The notes: generated from the sequence alone by a model not told the origin. 15,712 nt of DNA from an uncultured Novosphingobium sp. (GCA_946886365.1 CAMPIM010000087.1:1-15712); one strand, 5' to 3'; numbered from the stretch's first letter, positions 1-9,194 are shown. Program-made: numbers and translations.

Positions 1-759
1 CGCGCGTCCCGGCCCGAGATCGCGAATCAGGCGGAAATAGAGCGGGAAGGTCACAACCGACCCAGCAATGCCTAGCCAAGCGATGCCGAACAAATAACCC
101 GCGCGCCATTCGATCACCGGCGGACCTACGGTCGCCCAGGCATAGGCTGCATCGACCGCGCTGCCGATCAGCATGCCCCAGGTGAGCACCGCCGCCATCG
201 GCAGGCGGCGGGCGATCTGCATACCCTGCATGACATTCGCTGTGGACGCGCTGAGCAATCCCGTGACGCTGAGCGCGATGCCGACCAGCACGGCCTCGGC
301 GGACACCGGGGCAGCGCGATATTCGCGCAGCAGCAGCAATATGATCCCCGCAATCGCCACCAGCGACCCCAGGACGAAGGCGCGGCTGACCGGCTGGCGA
401 AAGGCGATCCAGGCGAGGACGCTGTTGGGGATCAGCAGCAGCGCATAGACCGTCGCGACGACGCCGGAGGTCAGATAATGTTCTGCCCGATAGACGAAGT
501 TGAAGTTGAGCACGAACTGCGCCACGCCCAATGCGCCTGCAAAGGCTATCCCCGCTGGCGGCAACCGCAAGGGCACCCGGCGGATCATCGCGAATAGCGC
601 CATGCCCGCCGCGCCCAGCAGGAAGCGATAGCAGACCGACCAGCTCGGCGGCACCGCGCCCAGCTGATCGCGAATGACGATCCAGGTCGAGCTCCAGATC
701 AGCGTGACGAGCAGGAAGGGCAGGATGACGCCGCCCCGCGCCTCCGACGATCCGCTCAT
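1..759 (-). CDS. EamA/DMT-family inner-membrane transporter, 3' part cut by window edge
   Basis: The frame is open from the ATG at 759 to the window edge, 253 codons without a stop. The protein starts MSGSSEARGG and is a run of hydrophobic helices. An early segment with the pattern LIWSSTWIVIRDQLG is typical of the first EamA repeat, and a second EamA-like repeat begins around residue 155. Family members are about 290-300 residues with ten membrane helices, so roughly the last 40-50 residues are missing. EamA proteins export amino acids or other metabolites; the substrate cannot be read from sequence. The start codon overlaps the stop of the threonine aldolase gene (ATGA, 756-759), and AAGG lies 7 bases upstream of the ATG inside that gene. 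The two are therefore probably translationally coupled, which hints (inference only) at export of an amino acid such as threonine, glycine or a related hydroxy-amino acid. Confidence 0.88.
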   Translation of the reverse strand, partial: MSGSSEARGGVILPFLLVTLIWSSTWIVIRDQLGAVPPSWSVCYRFLLGAAGMALFAMIRRVPLRLPPAGIAFAGALGVAQFVLNFNFVYRAEHYLTSGVVATVYALLLIPNSVLAWIAFRQPVSRAFVLGSLVAIAGIILLLLREYRAAPVSAEAVLVGIALSVTGLLSASTANVMQGMQIARRLPMAAVLTWGMLIGSAVDAAYAWATVGPPVIEWRAGYLFGIAWLGIAGSVVTFPLYFRLIRDLGPGRA

Positions 760-1769
760 GAGAGAGCCTTAAGAGCATCGGCGAGTGGCTGGACCGCTGC
801 GGCATCCTGCGCCCAGTTGGTAACGAGACGCGCAGCCCCTTCGCCCCAGTCGTAAAAATCGAAGCCTTGCGCACGCAGACCCGCTGCCTCGGCAGGAGCG
901 AGGCGGATGAACAACTCATTGGCCTCCACGGCGTGGAGCAGCCGATCGGGCACAGCCCCCGCCAGCGCGGCAGCGGCGGCATTGGCGGCGCGGGCGTTGG
1001 TCAGCCACAAGTCATCCTCCAGCATCGCCAATATCTGCGCGGCAAGATAGCGGCCCTTGGACAGCAGATGCCCGCCGCGCTTGCGCCATCGTGCCGCTTC
1101 GGCCGCACGCGCGTCCGCCTTTGGCCCGAAGAAGAGCAGCGCTTCCCCTAGCATACCGCCATTCTTGACGCAGCCGAATGTCAGCACATCGACACCCGCG
1201 CGCCAAGTCACGTCGCCGGGATGGCAACCCAGATGCGCCACGGCATTGGCAAAGCGGGCGCCGTCCATGTGCAGGCCAAGGCCGTGGCTCCGCGCCACAT
1301 CCCCGATCGCGACGACCTCTGCGGGCGTATAGACGCGGCCATATTCGCTGGCCTGGGTGATGCTGATCGCACGGGCCGGAATTTGATGCACATCCGGCCG
1401 TATCCCCTGCAGTCGTTCGGTCAGCGTGTCAGGCGAAAGCTTCGCGCCATCTCCCGGCAAACTCATCAGGCTCGCGCCATGGGTGTAGAAGCCCGGAGCG
1501 CCGCATTCGTCCACCACGATATGCGATTCTTCATGGCAGAGGATGCCACCATAGGGCGGGCAGAGGCAGGCAAGCGCGATGCTGTTCGCCGCCGTGCCGG
1601 TCGCCACCCACAGCGCGCGAACCGGGGCGCCGAACAGATCCGAAAAGGCGCCGTCCATCCGCGCGCTCCACGCGTCGCCATCATAGCCGTGGTCAGCCAG
1701 ATCAGCCGCCTCCATCGCCGCCATTACTTGCGGGCAGACCGGGGTCGCATTGTCCGAAAAGAAGTGCAT
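756..1769 (-). CDS. ltaE: Low-specificity L-threonine aldolase (PLP-dependent beta-eliminating lyase family)
   Basis: This predicted cytoplasmic PLP enzyme cleaves L-threonine or L-allo-threonine to glycine and acetaldehyde. With the start MHFFSDNATP at 1769 it has 337 residues, the usual family length of about 335-350. The PLP-binding lysine is in TFGCVKNGG (K202), the Asp that pairs with the pyridine nitrogen is in HMDGARFANA (D169), and ATGTAANSIAL near residue 57 is the phosphate-side loop. The same frame continues upstream to 1847 with another ATG at 1781, but none of these starts has a good Shine-Dalgarno sequence. I chose 1769 because family N-termini begin with an FFSDN-like segment. 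The gene is divergent from ilvE and overlaps the transporter gene downstream by 4 bases, suggesting a two-gene operon. The family also includes phenylserine and hydroxy-amino-acid aldolases, so the exact substrate is open. Confidence 0.9.
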   Translation of the reverse strand: MHFFSDNATPVCPQVMAAMEAADLADHGYDGDAWSARMDGAFSDLFGAPVRALWVATGTAANSIALACLCPPYGGILCHEESHIVVDECGAPGFYTHGASLMSLPGDGAKLSPDTLTERLQGIRPDVHQIPARAISITQASEYGRVYTPAEVVAIGDVARSHGLGLHMDGARFANAVAHLGCHPGDVTWRAGVDVLTFGCVKNGGMLGEALLFFGPKADARAAEAARWRKRGGHLLSKGRYLAAQILAMLEDDLWLTNARAANAAAAALAGAVPDRLLHAVEANELFIRLAPAEAAGLRAQGFDFYDWGEGAARLVTNWAQDAAAVQPLADALKALS

Positions 1770-1927
1770 GGTTGAGGGCATAAGCGCGCCGCCGCCCGCC
1801 GCCAAGATGCCAGCAGGTGGCGAGCGGCCCTTTCGAAACCGGAACAAATTGGACAGTAATCATGACCCATTGTTTCGGCCAGCCGTTTGTGACATAGGCG
1901 GCCGGTCCTACTAGAGGAGCATTGATC

Positions 1928-3019
<1,092 letters not shown>

Positions 3020-3063
3020 GGCAGCGAACCTCTCATTCCCGGACAGGGGATGTGGATAGATTA

Positions 3064-3120
3064 TTCGCGCAGAGGCGCAGAGAGAGAAAAACCTCCGCGT
3101 CCTCTGCGCTTCTGCGCGAA
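3064..3120. repeat. Intergenic inverted repeat (19-base arms) after ilvE
   Basis: The left arm 3064-3082 (TTCGCGCAGAGGCGCAGAG) and the right arm 3102-3120 are reverse complements with a single mismatch, separated by a 19-base loop. The RNA would form a long, stable hairpin. There is no T-tract, so it is not a classical intrinsic terminator. The GCGCAGAGGCGCAGAG core resembles dispersed extragenic palindromes seen in many bacterial genomes; only one copy occurs in this window. It may stabilise the ilvE mRNA 3' end. Confidence 0.75.
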
Positions 3121-3195
3121 CCAATGTGACTCAGCACTCTTTGATCGGGGTTTGTCACGCTTCCCAATCGGCCGCCAAGCGCCTAGATAGCTTGC

Positions 3196-4404
3196 ATGCA
3201 ACGTTTTGATGTCGTTATCTTGGGCGGGGGCCTTGTCGGGCTGACCCTGGGCATCGCGCTTTCCGGTCATGGGGTGCGTTGCGCCGTCATCGATCCTGCT
3301 GATCCGGTCGAAACCAGCGCAGTCGGTTTCGACGGGCGCGTCTCGGCCATTTCCTCGACCAGCCATGCGATGCTGTCCGCGATCGGTGTTGCCGCATTGC
3401 TGGAAGGGAAGGGCTGCCCCATCGACCGCATCTGGGTCAGCGACGGGCTGGAGCCCGGTGCGCTCGACTTCGCGCCCGATGCTGACGATGGGGTCATGGG
3501 GATCATGTTCCCCAATCGCGACCTACGCGTCGCCCTGGCTCAGGCAGCGGAGAAAGCGGAAAACCTCACGCGTTTCCAGCCAGACCGCGCCATCCATGTC
3601 GATCGCAATGCCGATGGCGTCAGCCTGACGCTCGCCAGTGGACAAGTCCTCCACGGCGCGCTTCTGGTGGCGGCCGAGGGCCGGAACAGCCCAACGCGCG
3701 AAGCAGCGGGCATCCGCACCACGCGCTGGCAATATAAGCATACTGCCATGGTGACGGCGATCGATCATGAGGTGCCGCACGCCAACACGGCCTACGAGAT
3801 TTTCTATCCCGGCGGCCCTTTCGCGCTGCTGCCGATGTTGCCGGGCACGCGATCGGCGATCGTTTGGACAGTGCCGACCGAGCAGGCGCCGGTGATGCTG
3901 AAATTGTCCGAGCGGGCATGGCTCGCCGAAGCGCAGAAGCGCATGGGCGGTTTCCTAGGCGGAATATCGCTCGCCGGGCCGCGTTCCAGCTACCCGCTGG
4001 GCTTCCATCATGCCGCGCGGATCACCGACACCCGGCTGGCGCTGGTCGGCGACAGCGCCCACGCGATCCATCCGATCGCCGGGCAGGGCCTGAACCTCGG
4101 CTTTCGCGACGTCGCCGCGTTGGTGGAGGTCCTTGTCGATGGCATGCGCCTCGGCCTTGATCCGGGCGACGCGCAGTTGATGGCACGCTACCAGCGCTGG
4201 CGCGGGCTGGACGCGATGTCCGTCAGCGTCGCCATGGACGGTCTCGTCCGGCTGTTCGATGTACCCGGCCGCATTCCTTCAGCCGTCCGCCGCTTCGGCC
4301 TCGCCGCCGTACAGCGCACACCGATGCTCAAGAACCGCTTCATGGCGGAGGCACGCGGCGAATCCGGCGCGCTGCCCAAGCTGCTGATCGGGGAACTCGT
4401 CTAA
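3196..4404 (+). CDS. FAD-dependent ubiquinone-biosynthesis hydroxylase, UbiH/UbiF/VisC/COQ6 family
   Basis: A 402-residue class A flavoprotein monooxygenase. Residues 5-15 (DVVILGGGLVG) form the Rossmann dinucleotide-binding site, DGRVSAISSTSHAML at 46-60 is the UbiH-family signature after it, VAAEGRNSPTR (158-168) is the mid-domain motif normally written DGxxSxxR, and GDSAHAIHPIAGQGLNLG (285-302) is the FAD-ribityl motif characteristic of this family. Such enzymes hydroxylate the aromatic ring of ubiquinone precursors at the membrane using O2 and NAD(P)H. In alphaproteobacteria one protein may serve more than one ring position (UbiL/UbiH type), so I give no symbol. The start ATG at 3196 lies right before the Rossmann strand; no strong ribosome site is visible. 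The gene converges on the cytochrome b561 gene across a two-hairpin element. Confidence 0.9.
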   Translation: MQRFDVVILGGGLVGLTLGIALSGHGVRCAVIDPADPVETSAVGFDGRVSAISSTSHAMLSAIGVAALLEGKGCPIDRIWVSDGLEPGALDFAPDADDGVMGIMFPNRDLRVALAQAAEKAENLTRFQPDRAIHVDRNADGVSLTLASGQVLHGALLVAAEGRNSPTREAAGIRTTRWQYKHTAMVTAIDHEVPHANTAYEIFYPGGPFALLPMLPGTRSAIVWTVPTEQAPVMLKLSERAWLAEAQKRMGGFLGGISLAGPRSSYPLGFHHAARITDTRLALVGDSAHAIHPIAGQGLNLGFRDVAALVEVLVDGMRLGLDPGDAQLMARYQRWRGLDAMSVSVAMDGLVRLFDVPGRIPSAVRRFGLAAVQRTPMLKNRFMAEARGESGALPKLLIGELV

Positions 4405-4411
4405 GTTTTTC

Positions 4412-4467
4412 CGTCATGCCAGTGAAAACTGGCATCTCGCTTGGACCCCAGCTTTCGCTGGGTGACG
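4412..4467. repeat. Two-hairpin palindromic element between convergent genes
   Basis: Hairpin one is a perfect 8-base stem, ATGCCAGT (4416-4423) with ACTGGCAT (4428-4435), and a GAAA tetraloop. Hairpin two is CCCAGC (4447-4452) with GCTGGG (4457-4462) and loop TTTC. Flanking CGTC (4412-4415) and GACG (4464-4467) can pair and close the whole unit. The layout, CGTC-hairpin-hairpin-GACG, matches that of the element at 7826-7912, suggesting related dispersed elements. It lies 8 bases after the UbiH-family stop and 9 bases from the cytochrome b561 stop, so it could end transcription from both sides. Confidence 0.75.
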
Positions 4468-4476
4468 ACGAAGAGC

Positions 4477-4992
4477 TTACCCCCACATCCGCCGCATCAC
4501 GTCATCCTTCAGGATGAAGTGATGGCGCAGCGCCGCCGCGACATGCAGGACGAGGAGCGCGATCCAGGCGAAGGCGAATATCTCATGCGCCTCGGCGGAA
4601 AAGCCAACGATCGCGTCATCCTTCGTCACCGCAAATTTCGGCACATCGAACAGGAAGAACCAGTTGAGCGGCCATTTCCCCGCCGAACTCATGATCCAGC
4701 CGGTGAGGGGCACCAGCAGCATGAAGGCATAGAATGTGTAGTGCGTAACCTTCGCGGCCAGCCTTTCCCAGGCGGGCAAACCCTCAGGCAAAGGCGTTTG
4801 CCGATGGGTCAGACGCCAGACCAGCCGAAGGATCGCCAGCGCCAGCACGGTGAGGCCGACCGATTTATGCACCGGCATCACCTGCCAATCGCGCGGCAGG
4901 GAGTCATGCGCCAGTCCCAGCCACAGGTTGAATAGGATCAGGATCGCCATGACCCAATGCAACGTGCGGGCAACCAGGCTGTATCGTTCCAC
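4477..4992 (-). CDS. Cytochrome b561 family membrane diheme protein
   Basis: A 171-residue protein with four predicted membrane helices (about residues 14-30, 40-60, 84-104 and 134-156). Four histidines sit where the CybB/YceI-associated b561 family ligates two b-type hemes: H12 in RTLHWVM, H42 in PVHKSVG, H136 in SAEAHEIFAF, and H150 in VLHVAAALRHH. The family transfers electrons from quinol in the inner membrane, and some members act as superoxide:quinone oxidoreductases. The start is GTG at 4992, supported by AGGAG six bases upstream. The gene follows acs after 24 bases on the same strand, so the two are probably co-transcribed. The partner electron donor or acceptor is not apparent. Confidence 0.93.
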   Translation of the reverse strand: MERYSLVARTLHWVMAILILFNLWLGLAHDSLPRDWQVMPVHKSVGLTVLALAILRLVWRLTHRQTPLPEGLPAWERLAAKVTHYTFYAFMLLVPLTGWIMSSAGKWPLNWFFLFDVPKFAVTKDDAIVGFSAEAHEIFAFAWIALLVLHVAAALRHHFILKDDVMRRMWG

Positions 4993-5016
4993 CGGCGTCT
5001 CCTGATCCTTGGCGCT

Positions 5017-6960
5017 TTATCCGTGACGGTTGGCGACCAGATTATCCACCACCGAAGGATCGGCAAGGGTGCTTGTGTCGCCCAGAGCCTGCGCCGACAC
5101 CTCGCCTTCCGCGATCTTGCGCAGGATGCGGCGCATGATCTTGCCGGAGCGGGTCTTGGGCAGGCCGGGGGCGAACTGGATGACGTCGGGCGTGGCGATC
5201 GGGCCGATCTCGGTGCGGACCCAGGCGATCAGCGTCTTGCGCAATTCCTCGCTCGGCTCCTCGCCGCTGTTCAGCGTGACATAGGCGTAGATGCCTTGGC
5301 CCTTGATGTCATGGGGCATGCCAACCACAGCCGCTTCGGCGACCGCTTCGTGCAGCACCAGCGCGCTTTCGACCTCGGCCGTGCCCATGCGGTGGCCGGA
5401 CACGTTGATCACATCATCGACGCGGCCGGTGATCCAATAATATCCGTCGGCATCGCGGCGCGCGCCGTCGCCGGTCGTATATTTGCCGGGGAATGTGGTG
5501 AAATAGGTCTGGAAAAAGCGCTCATGATCGCCCCAGACGGTGCGCATCTGACCCGGCCAGCTTCCGGCGATGACCAGATTGCCCTCCGCCGCTCCTTCCT
5601 GCACCTTCCCCTCGCTATCGACGATCTGCGGGATCACGCCCGGCATCGGCAGCGTTGCCGAACCCGGCTTCAGGTCAGTGGCCCCCGGCATAGGCGCGAT
5701 CATCGCCGCGCCCGTTTCCGTCTGCCACCAAGTATCGATGATCGGGCAGCGATCCTCACCCACGACATGATGATACCAGCGCCACGCCTCGGGGTTGATC
5801 GGCTCGCCCACGGTGCCCAGCAGGCGCAGCGACTTGCGGCTGGTGGAGCGCACAAACTCGTCGCCCTCCTTCATCAACGCGCGGAGGGCGGTGGGCGCGG
5901 TGAAGATCGTCTGAACCTGATGCCGGTCGACCACTTCCCAGATGCGGCTAGGCGTCGGATAGTTGGGCACGCCCTCATACATCAGCGTCGTCGCGCCGTT
6001 CGCGAGCGGGCCATAGACGATATAGCTGTGCCCGGTGACCCAACCGATGTCGGCGGCGCACCAGTATATGTCACCTGGGCGATAATCGAAGCAAAGCTCA
6101 TGGGTAAGGCTGGCCCACAACAGATAGCCGCCGGTCGTGTGCAGCACGCCCTTGGGCTTGCCGGTCGAACCCGAGGTATAGAGGATGAACAGCGGGTCTT
6201 CCGCGTTCGTCGGCTGGGGCGCGCAGTCCGCAGAGACCTTGGCGGCTTCCTCATGCAGCCACAGGTCGCGGCCTTCCTGCATGGCGATGGCGCTGCCGGT
6301 CGCCTGCACCACCACGACCTTTTTGACGCTCGGGCAATCCTTGAGCGCGGCATCGACATTGGCCTTGAGCGGGACTTGTCTGCCCGCGCGGCGGCCTTCG
6401 TCGGCGGTGATGACGATGTTGGAATCGCAATCGATGATCCGCCCTGCCAGCGCCTCGGGCGAGAAGCCGCCAAAGACGACCGAATGGATCGCGCCGATCC
6501 GCGCACAGGCGAGCAGGGCGAACGCCGCCTCCGGGATCATCGGCAGATAGACGGTGACGCGGTCGCCCTTCTTCGCGCCCGCAGCTTTCAGCACATTGGC
6601 GAAGCGGCAGACTTCCTCATGCACCTCAGCATAGGTGTAGCGGCGCGGCTCGGCATCCGGCGAGTCAGGTTCCCAGATGATCGCGGTCTGGTTGCCCCGC
6701 TCGGCAAGATGTCGGTCGATGCAGTTTGCGCTGACGTTAATCACGCCATCGGCAAACCATTTCACGCCGAAATCCGCTTCGTTGAAGCTGCTCTCGTCGG
6801 TTTTGCTGGGGAATGTCAGCCAATCCAGGCGCTTTGCGCGCTCCAGCCAGTAGGATGCCGGCTCGTTGATCGACCGCTGATAATCTGCCTCACGCCCATC
6901 CCGGTCGAGCAGCGCCGAAGCGGCCCATTCCTTGGATACCGGGAAAAAATCGTCAGACAT
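5017..6960 (-). CDS. acs: Acetyl-CoA synthetase (AMP-forming)
   Basis: A 647-residue member of the ANL adenylating family that converts acetate, ATP and CoA to acetyl-CoA. The length matches bacterial Acs (about 650). Visible signatures are the P-loop [11 protein letters not shown] (261-271), the acetate-pocket segment DTWWQTETG (409-417) including the Trp that restricts the enzyme to short acids, the hinge region [21 protein letters not shown] (511-531, key residues D515, D516, G522, H523), and [11 protein letters not shown] (601-611). K607 of the last motif is the catalytic lysine and the classical site of reversible acetylation by Pat-type acetyltransferases and removal by CobB-type deacylases. 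The open frame extends upstream to 7083, but the ATG at 6960 ([12 protein letters not shown]) matches family N-termini and has AAAGGA about 6 bases upstream. Cytochrome b561 follows after 24 bases; fzlA-like is divergent. Confidence 0.97.
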   Translation of the reverse strand: MSDDFFPVSKEWAASALLDRDGREADYQRSINEPASYWLERAKRLDWLTFPSKTDESSFNEADFGVKWFADGVINVSANCIDRHLAERGNQTAIIWEPDSPDAEPRRYTYAEVHEEVCRFANVLKAAGAKKGDRVTVYLPMIPEAAFALLACARIGAIHSVVFGGFSPEALAGRIIDCDSNIVITADEGRRAGRQVPLKANVDAALKDCPSVKKVVVVQATGSAIAMQEGRDLWLHEEAAKVSADCAPQPTNAEDPLFILYTSGSTGKPKGVLHTTGGYLLWASLTHELCFDYRPGDIYWCAADIGWVTGHSYIVYGPLANGATTLMYEGVPNYPTPSRIWEVVDRHQVQTIFTAPTALRALMKEGDEFVRSTSRKSLRLLGTVGEPINPEAWRWYHHVVGEDRCPIIDTWWQTETGAAMIAPMPGATDLKPGSATLPMPGVIPQIVDSEGKVQEGAAEGNLVIAGSWPGQMRTVWGDHERFFQTYFTTFPGKYTTGDGARRDADGYYWITGRVDDVINVSGHRMGTAEVESALVLHEAVAEAAVVGMPHDIKGQGIYAYVTLNSGEEPSEELRKTLIAWVRTEIGPIATPDVIQFAPGLPKTRSGKIMRRILRKIAEGEVSAQALGDTSTLADPSVVDNLVANRHG

Positions 6961-7130
6961 CGAGTATCCTTTCCTGTGCGTTGCCTGCCCCTCTAGAGGG
7001 TAGAGGCGATCATCGGAAGCCCGGATCGTTCCGGTGCCGCCAAAGTTTCCACCATTTTCGCCGCGCATTAAAGCAAGGGCCACCCAATTTGCCGCTTTTC
7101 GCAGGCGCCGCCTCCGCTTAACAGGAAGCC

Positions 7131-7802
7131 ATGTGGCAGCTCTTCCAATTCCCGCTTTGTCCCTTCTCCCGCAAGGTGCGCCTGCTGCTCGGCGAAAAGG
7201 GGATCGGCTATGATCTGGTACGCGAATCGCCCTGGGAAGCGCGCGACGAGTTTCTGGATCTCAACCCCGCCGGGACGACGCCCGTCATGGTTGATCAGGA
7301 AAAGGGATCGACGCTGATCGACAGCCAGGCGATCTGCGAATATTTCGAGGAGACGGTCGAGAAATTCCCGCTGATCTCCGGCACGGCTGCGGGCCGGGCG
7401 GAGGTGCGGCGGCTCGTCGCCTTTTTCGACCAGAATTTCTACGGCGACGTCGTCGGCCCGCTGCTGCATGAGCGGATGAAGAAACGGCTGATCGAACGCG
7501 CGCCACCCGATGCGCGGGTGCTGCGCGAGGCGATGAAGCGCGCCAATGTCCATATGGATTATATGGATTATCTGCTCGATCACCGCAGCTGGATGGCGGG
7601 TGGCACGATGAGCCTTGCCGACATCGCGGCGGCAGCGCACCTGTCAGTCGCGGACTATTTGGGCGGCATAGACTGGGCCGGGCATGAGACGGTGAAGCGC
7701 TGGTATGCAGGCTTCAAATCGCGCCCGTCCTTCCGGCCCCTGCTGTCGGAGCGGATGGAGGTCATCACCCCGCCGCCCCATTATGAAAAGCCGGATTTCT
7801 AA
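7131..7802 (+). CDS. fzlA: GST-fold protein, probable FzlA-type FtsZ-binding division factor
   Basis: A 223-residue protein with an N-terminal thioredoxin-like domain (1-80; [25 protein letters not shown] and [12 protein letters not shown] are the strand/helix motifs that define the GST fold) and an all-helical C-terminal domain (90-205). It is not a plain detoxifying GST. As I recall the Caulobacter FzlA work, that protein curves FtsZ filaments, is needed for constriction, and depends on W38, E119 and D227. Here W35 (SPWEARDEF), E114 ([10 protein letters not shown]) and D222 (C-terminal tail [10 protein letters not shown]) fall at matching places. Those residue matches are from memory and not aligned. 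The ATG at 7131 has AGGA four bases upstream. If the FzlA call is wrong, this is a GST-family protein of unknown substrate. Confidence 0.7.
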   Translation: MWQLFQFPLCPFSRKVRLLLGEKGIGYDLVRESPWEARDEFLDLNPAGTTPVMVDQEKGSTLIDSQAICEYFEETVEKFPLISGTAAGRAEVRRLVAFFDQNFYGDVVGPLLHERMKKRLIERAPPDARVLREAMKRANVHMDYMDYLLDHRSWMAGGTMSLADIAAAAHLSVADYLGGIDWAGHETVKRWYAGFKSRPSFRPLLSERMEVITPPPHYEKPDF

Positions 7803-7825
7803 GCTGAGGCTAAGGAAAATCGGCT

Positions 7826-7912
7826 CGTCATCCCGGGCTTGACCCTGGATCCTGCTTTTCTTCCGTTCGCGCGCTGAATGAAGCGGGACCCCGGATCAAG
7901 TCCGGGGCGACG
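7826..7912. repeat. Three-stem palindromic (REP-like) element between convergent genes
   Basis: Hairpin one pairs ATCCCGGG (7830-7837) with CCCTGGAT (7843-7850), one mismatch. A central stem pairs TCCTGCTT (7850-7857) with AAGCGGGA (7881-7888), one G-T wobble. Hairpin two pairs CCCCGGA (7889-7895) with TCCGGGG (7901-7907) around TCAAG. Outer CGTC (7826-7829) and GACG (7909-7912) close it, giving a cloverleaf-like fold. The CGTCATCCCGGGCTTGACCC and CCCCGGATCAAGTCCGGGG forms are widespread dispersed palindromes in alphaproteobacteria. It lies between the stop codons of fzlA-like and the GGDEF gene and has no T-tract. Confidence 0.85.
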
Positions 7913-7938
7913 ACAGTAAAGCGAGACGTCATGGACGT

Positions 7939-9102
7939 TCATTCGCCCTCAACCGCGAGATAGACGCGGTTCCGGCCATGCTCCTTGGCCAGATACAACG
8001 CCCGGTCGGCCGCCTTCAGCGCCGCGCGCGGGTCGTCATGGGTCAGCACATTGGCAACGCCCGCCGAAAAGCTGACCCGTTCCATGCGTTCGCCATTGGT
8101 GCGGTTGACCAGGCTGCGCGTGGCAAGGTCCCGCCGGACATCGTCCACCGCCTCGCACGCCTCCGCCGCCGTCTTGCCGCGAAACAGCATGACGAACTCC
8201 TCGCCGCCGTGCCGCGCGACATGGCATTGGTCATTACTTGCCTTGGCCAGCAGCCCCGCGACGAACTTCAGCACGCGGTCGCCCGTGTCATGGCCGTGCG
8301 TATCGTTGATCACCTTGAAATGATCGATATCGCAGAAGGCGACGGCCAGCGGCTGGCCTTCCTTCCGGGCCATCGCCACCTCTTCTCGCAATGTGCTTTC
8401 AAAAGCGCGCCGGTTGGGCAGGCCCGTCAGATGGTCATGCTCTGCCGCCCGCCGCGCATTGGCGAGGCTGGAGCGCAGCGCATGGTTCTGCTTCTGGTTC
8501 TGGCGTAGCTGGCCTTCGACCTGACGGGTCTTTTCGACCATGGACCGCGTAAGGGCTACCAGCCGCGCGAGGACGGGTTCATTTTTCGCGCCAGCGGCAA
8601 GGCCCTTCACTTCTTCCTGCAGCGCCGCGCCATAATCCTTCGCGGAATTGCGCGATTCGGTCATCAGGCCGGTAAATTCGGACAGATTCTCCTCGACCTT
8701 CGCCAGCATGGTGGACAGCGCCTCGGGCGTCACCTCGTCCCCGCGCTGCTCCGCCACGATTTCTTCGACCCAGCTGTTGCTGATCTTGCCACGCTCCGCC
8801 AGCACTGCCCTGATCGCCTTTTCCACGCCGATCTGCGACCCGGTCAGATAATCATGCGCGACGCCGAAATTCAGCGGTGTGAGGTCAAGATCGTGCGCGA
8901 ACAGGAAATTGCCGATCTCGTCATACAGCTTGCGCCGCCGATTGATCTCGCGATGCGCGGTGCTGCCAGAACGGGCGCGCTGGGGTTCGGCTTCGTCCGT
9001 CTCTTCCTCTGCGTCCGGTTTGCCCGACAGGCCGCGAGCCCATCGAGTCAGACGATCGGCCAGGCCGTGCTGCGCGTTTGCGGATGATGATGCCCCAGTC
9101 AT
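7939..9102 (-). CDS. GGDEF-domain diguanylate cyclase with a coiled-coil and a helical N-terminal region
   Basis: A 387-residue soluble protein without membrane segments. The GGDEF domain spans about residues 218-385, beginning at DHLTGLPNRRAF (223-234), with metal-binding FCDIDHFKVIND (256-267) and the active-site loop RHGGEEFVML (297-306), an intact GGEEF. It should make cyclic di-GMP from two GTP. The RxxD inhibitory site expected five residues before GGEEF is absent (the position reads NDQC), so product feedback inhibition by the usual route is unlikely. Residues 185-222, rich in Gln, Arg and Ala, probably form the dimerising coiled coil feeding the catalytic domain. Residues 50-165 (including YDEIGNFLFAHDLDLTPLNF) form a helical region I do not recognise as a named sensor domain. 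The first 50 residues are acidic and low-complexity. The ATG at 9102 has no strong ribosome site. Confidence 0.93.
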   Translation of the reverse strand: MTGASSSANAQHGLADRLTRWARGLSGKPDAEEETDEAEPQRARSGSTAHREINRRRKLYDEIGNFLFAHDLDLTPLNFGVAHDYLTGSQIGVEKAIRAVLAERGKISNSWVEEIVAEQRGDEVTPEALSTMLAKVEENLSEFTGLMTESRNSAKDYGAALQEEVKGLAAGAKNEPVLARLVALTRSMVEKTRQVEGQLRQNQKQNHALRSSLANARRAAEHDHLTGLPNRRAFESTLREEVAMARKEGQPLAVAFCDIDHFKVINDTHGHDTGDRVLKFVAGLLAKASNDQCHVARHGGEEFVMLFRGKTAAEACEAVDDVRRDLATRSLVNRTNGERMERVSFSAGVANVLTHDDPRAALKAADRALYLAKEHGRNRVYLAVEGE

Positions 9103-9194
9103 GCCGGTAATAACGGACCGAACTGACTAAGGTTAAGAGCGCGGGAATCAAAAAAACGCCCAGCCCCCCGATCCACCGACAATATTGGCGTCGA

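Noticed and set aside
1887..1914. TTGTGA and TACTAG as a promoter for ilvE
   Set aside because: The implied start point would fall in or after the ribosome binding site at 1913-1919, leaving no leader, so the pair is not credible.
4957..6996. A very long open plus-strand frame (about 680 codons) opposite acs
   Set aside because: It is the mirror of the acs reading frame, a common effect of GC-rich codon usage. Its translation is rich in Arg, Ala, His and Asp with no recognisable domain, whereas the acs strand shows all catalytic motifs.
6990..6999. CCTCTAGAGG perfect 10-base palindrome in the acs/fzlA-like divergent gap
   Set aside because: Possibly an operator, but ten bases alone, with a nearby partial repeat (GTAGAGG), is too little to call a site.
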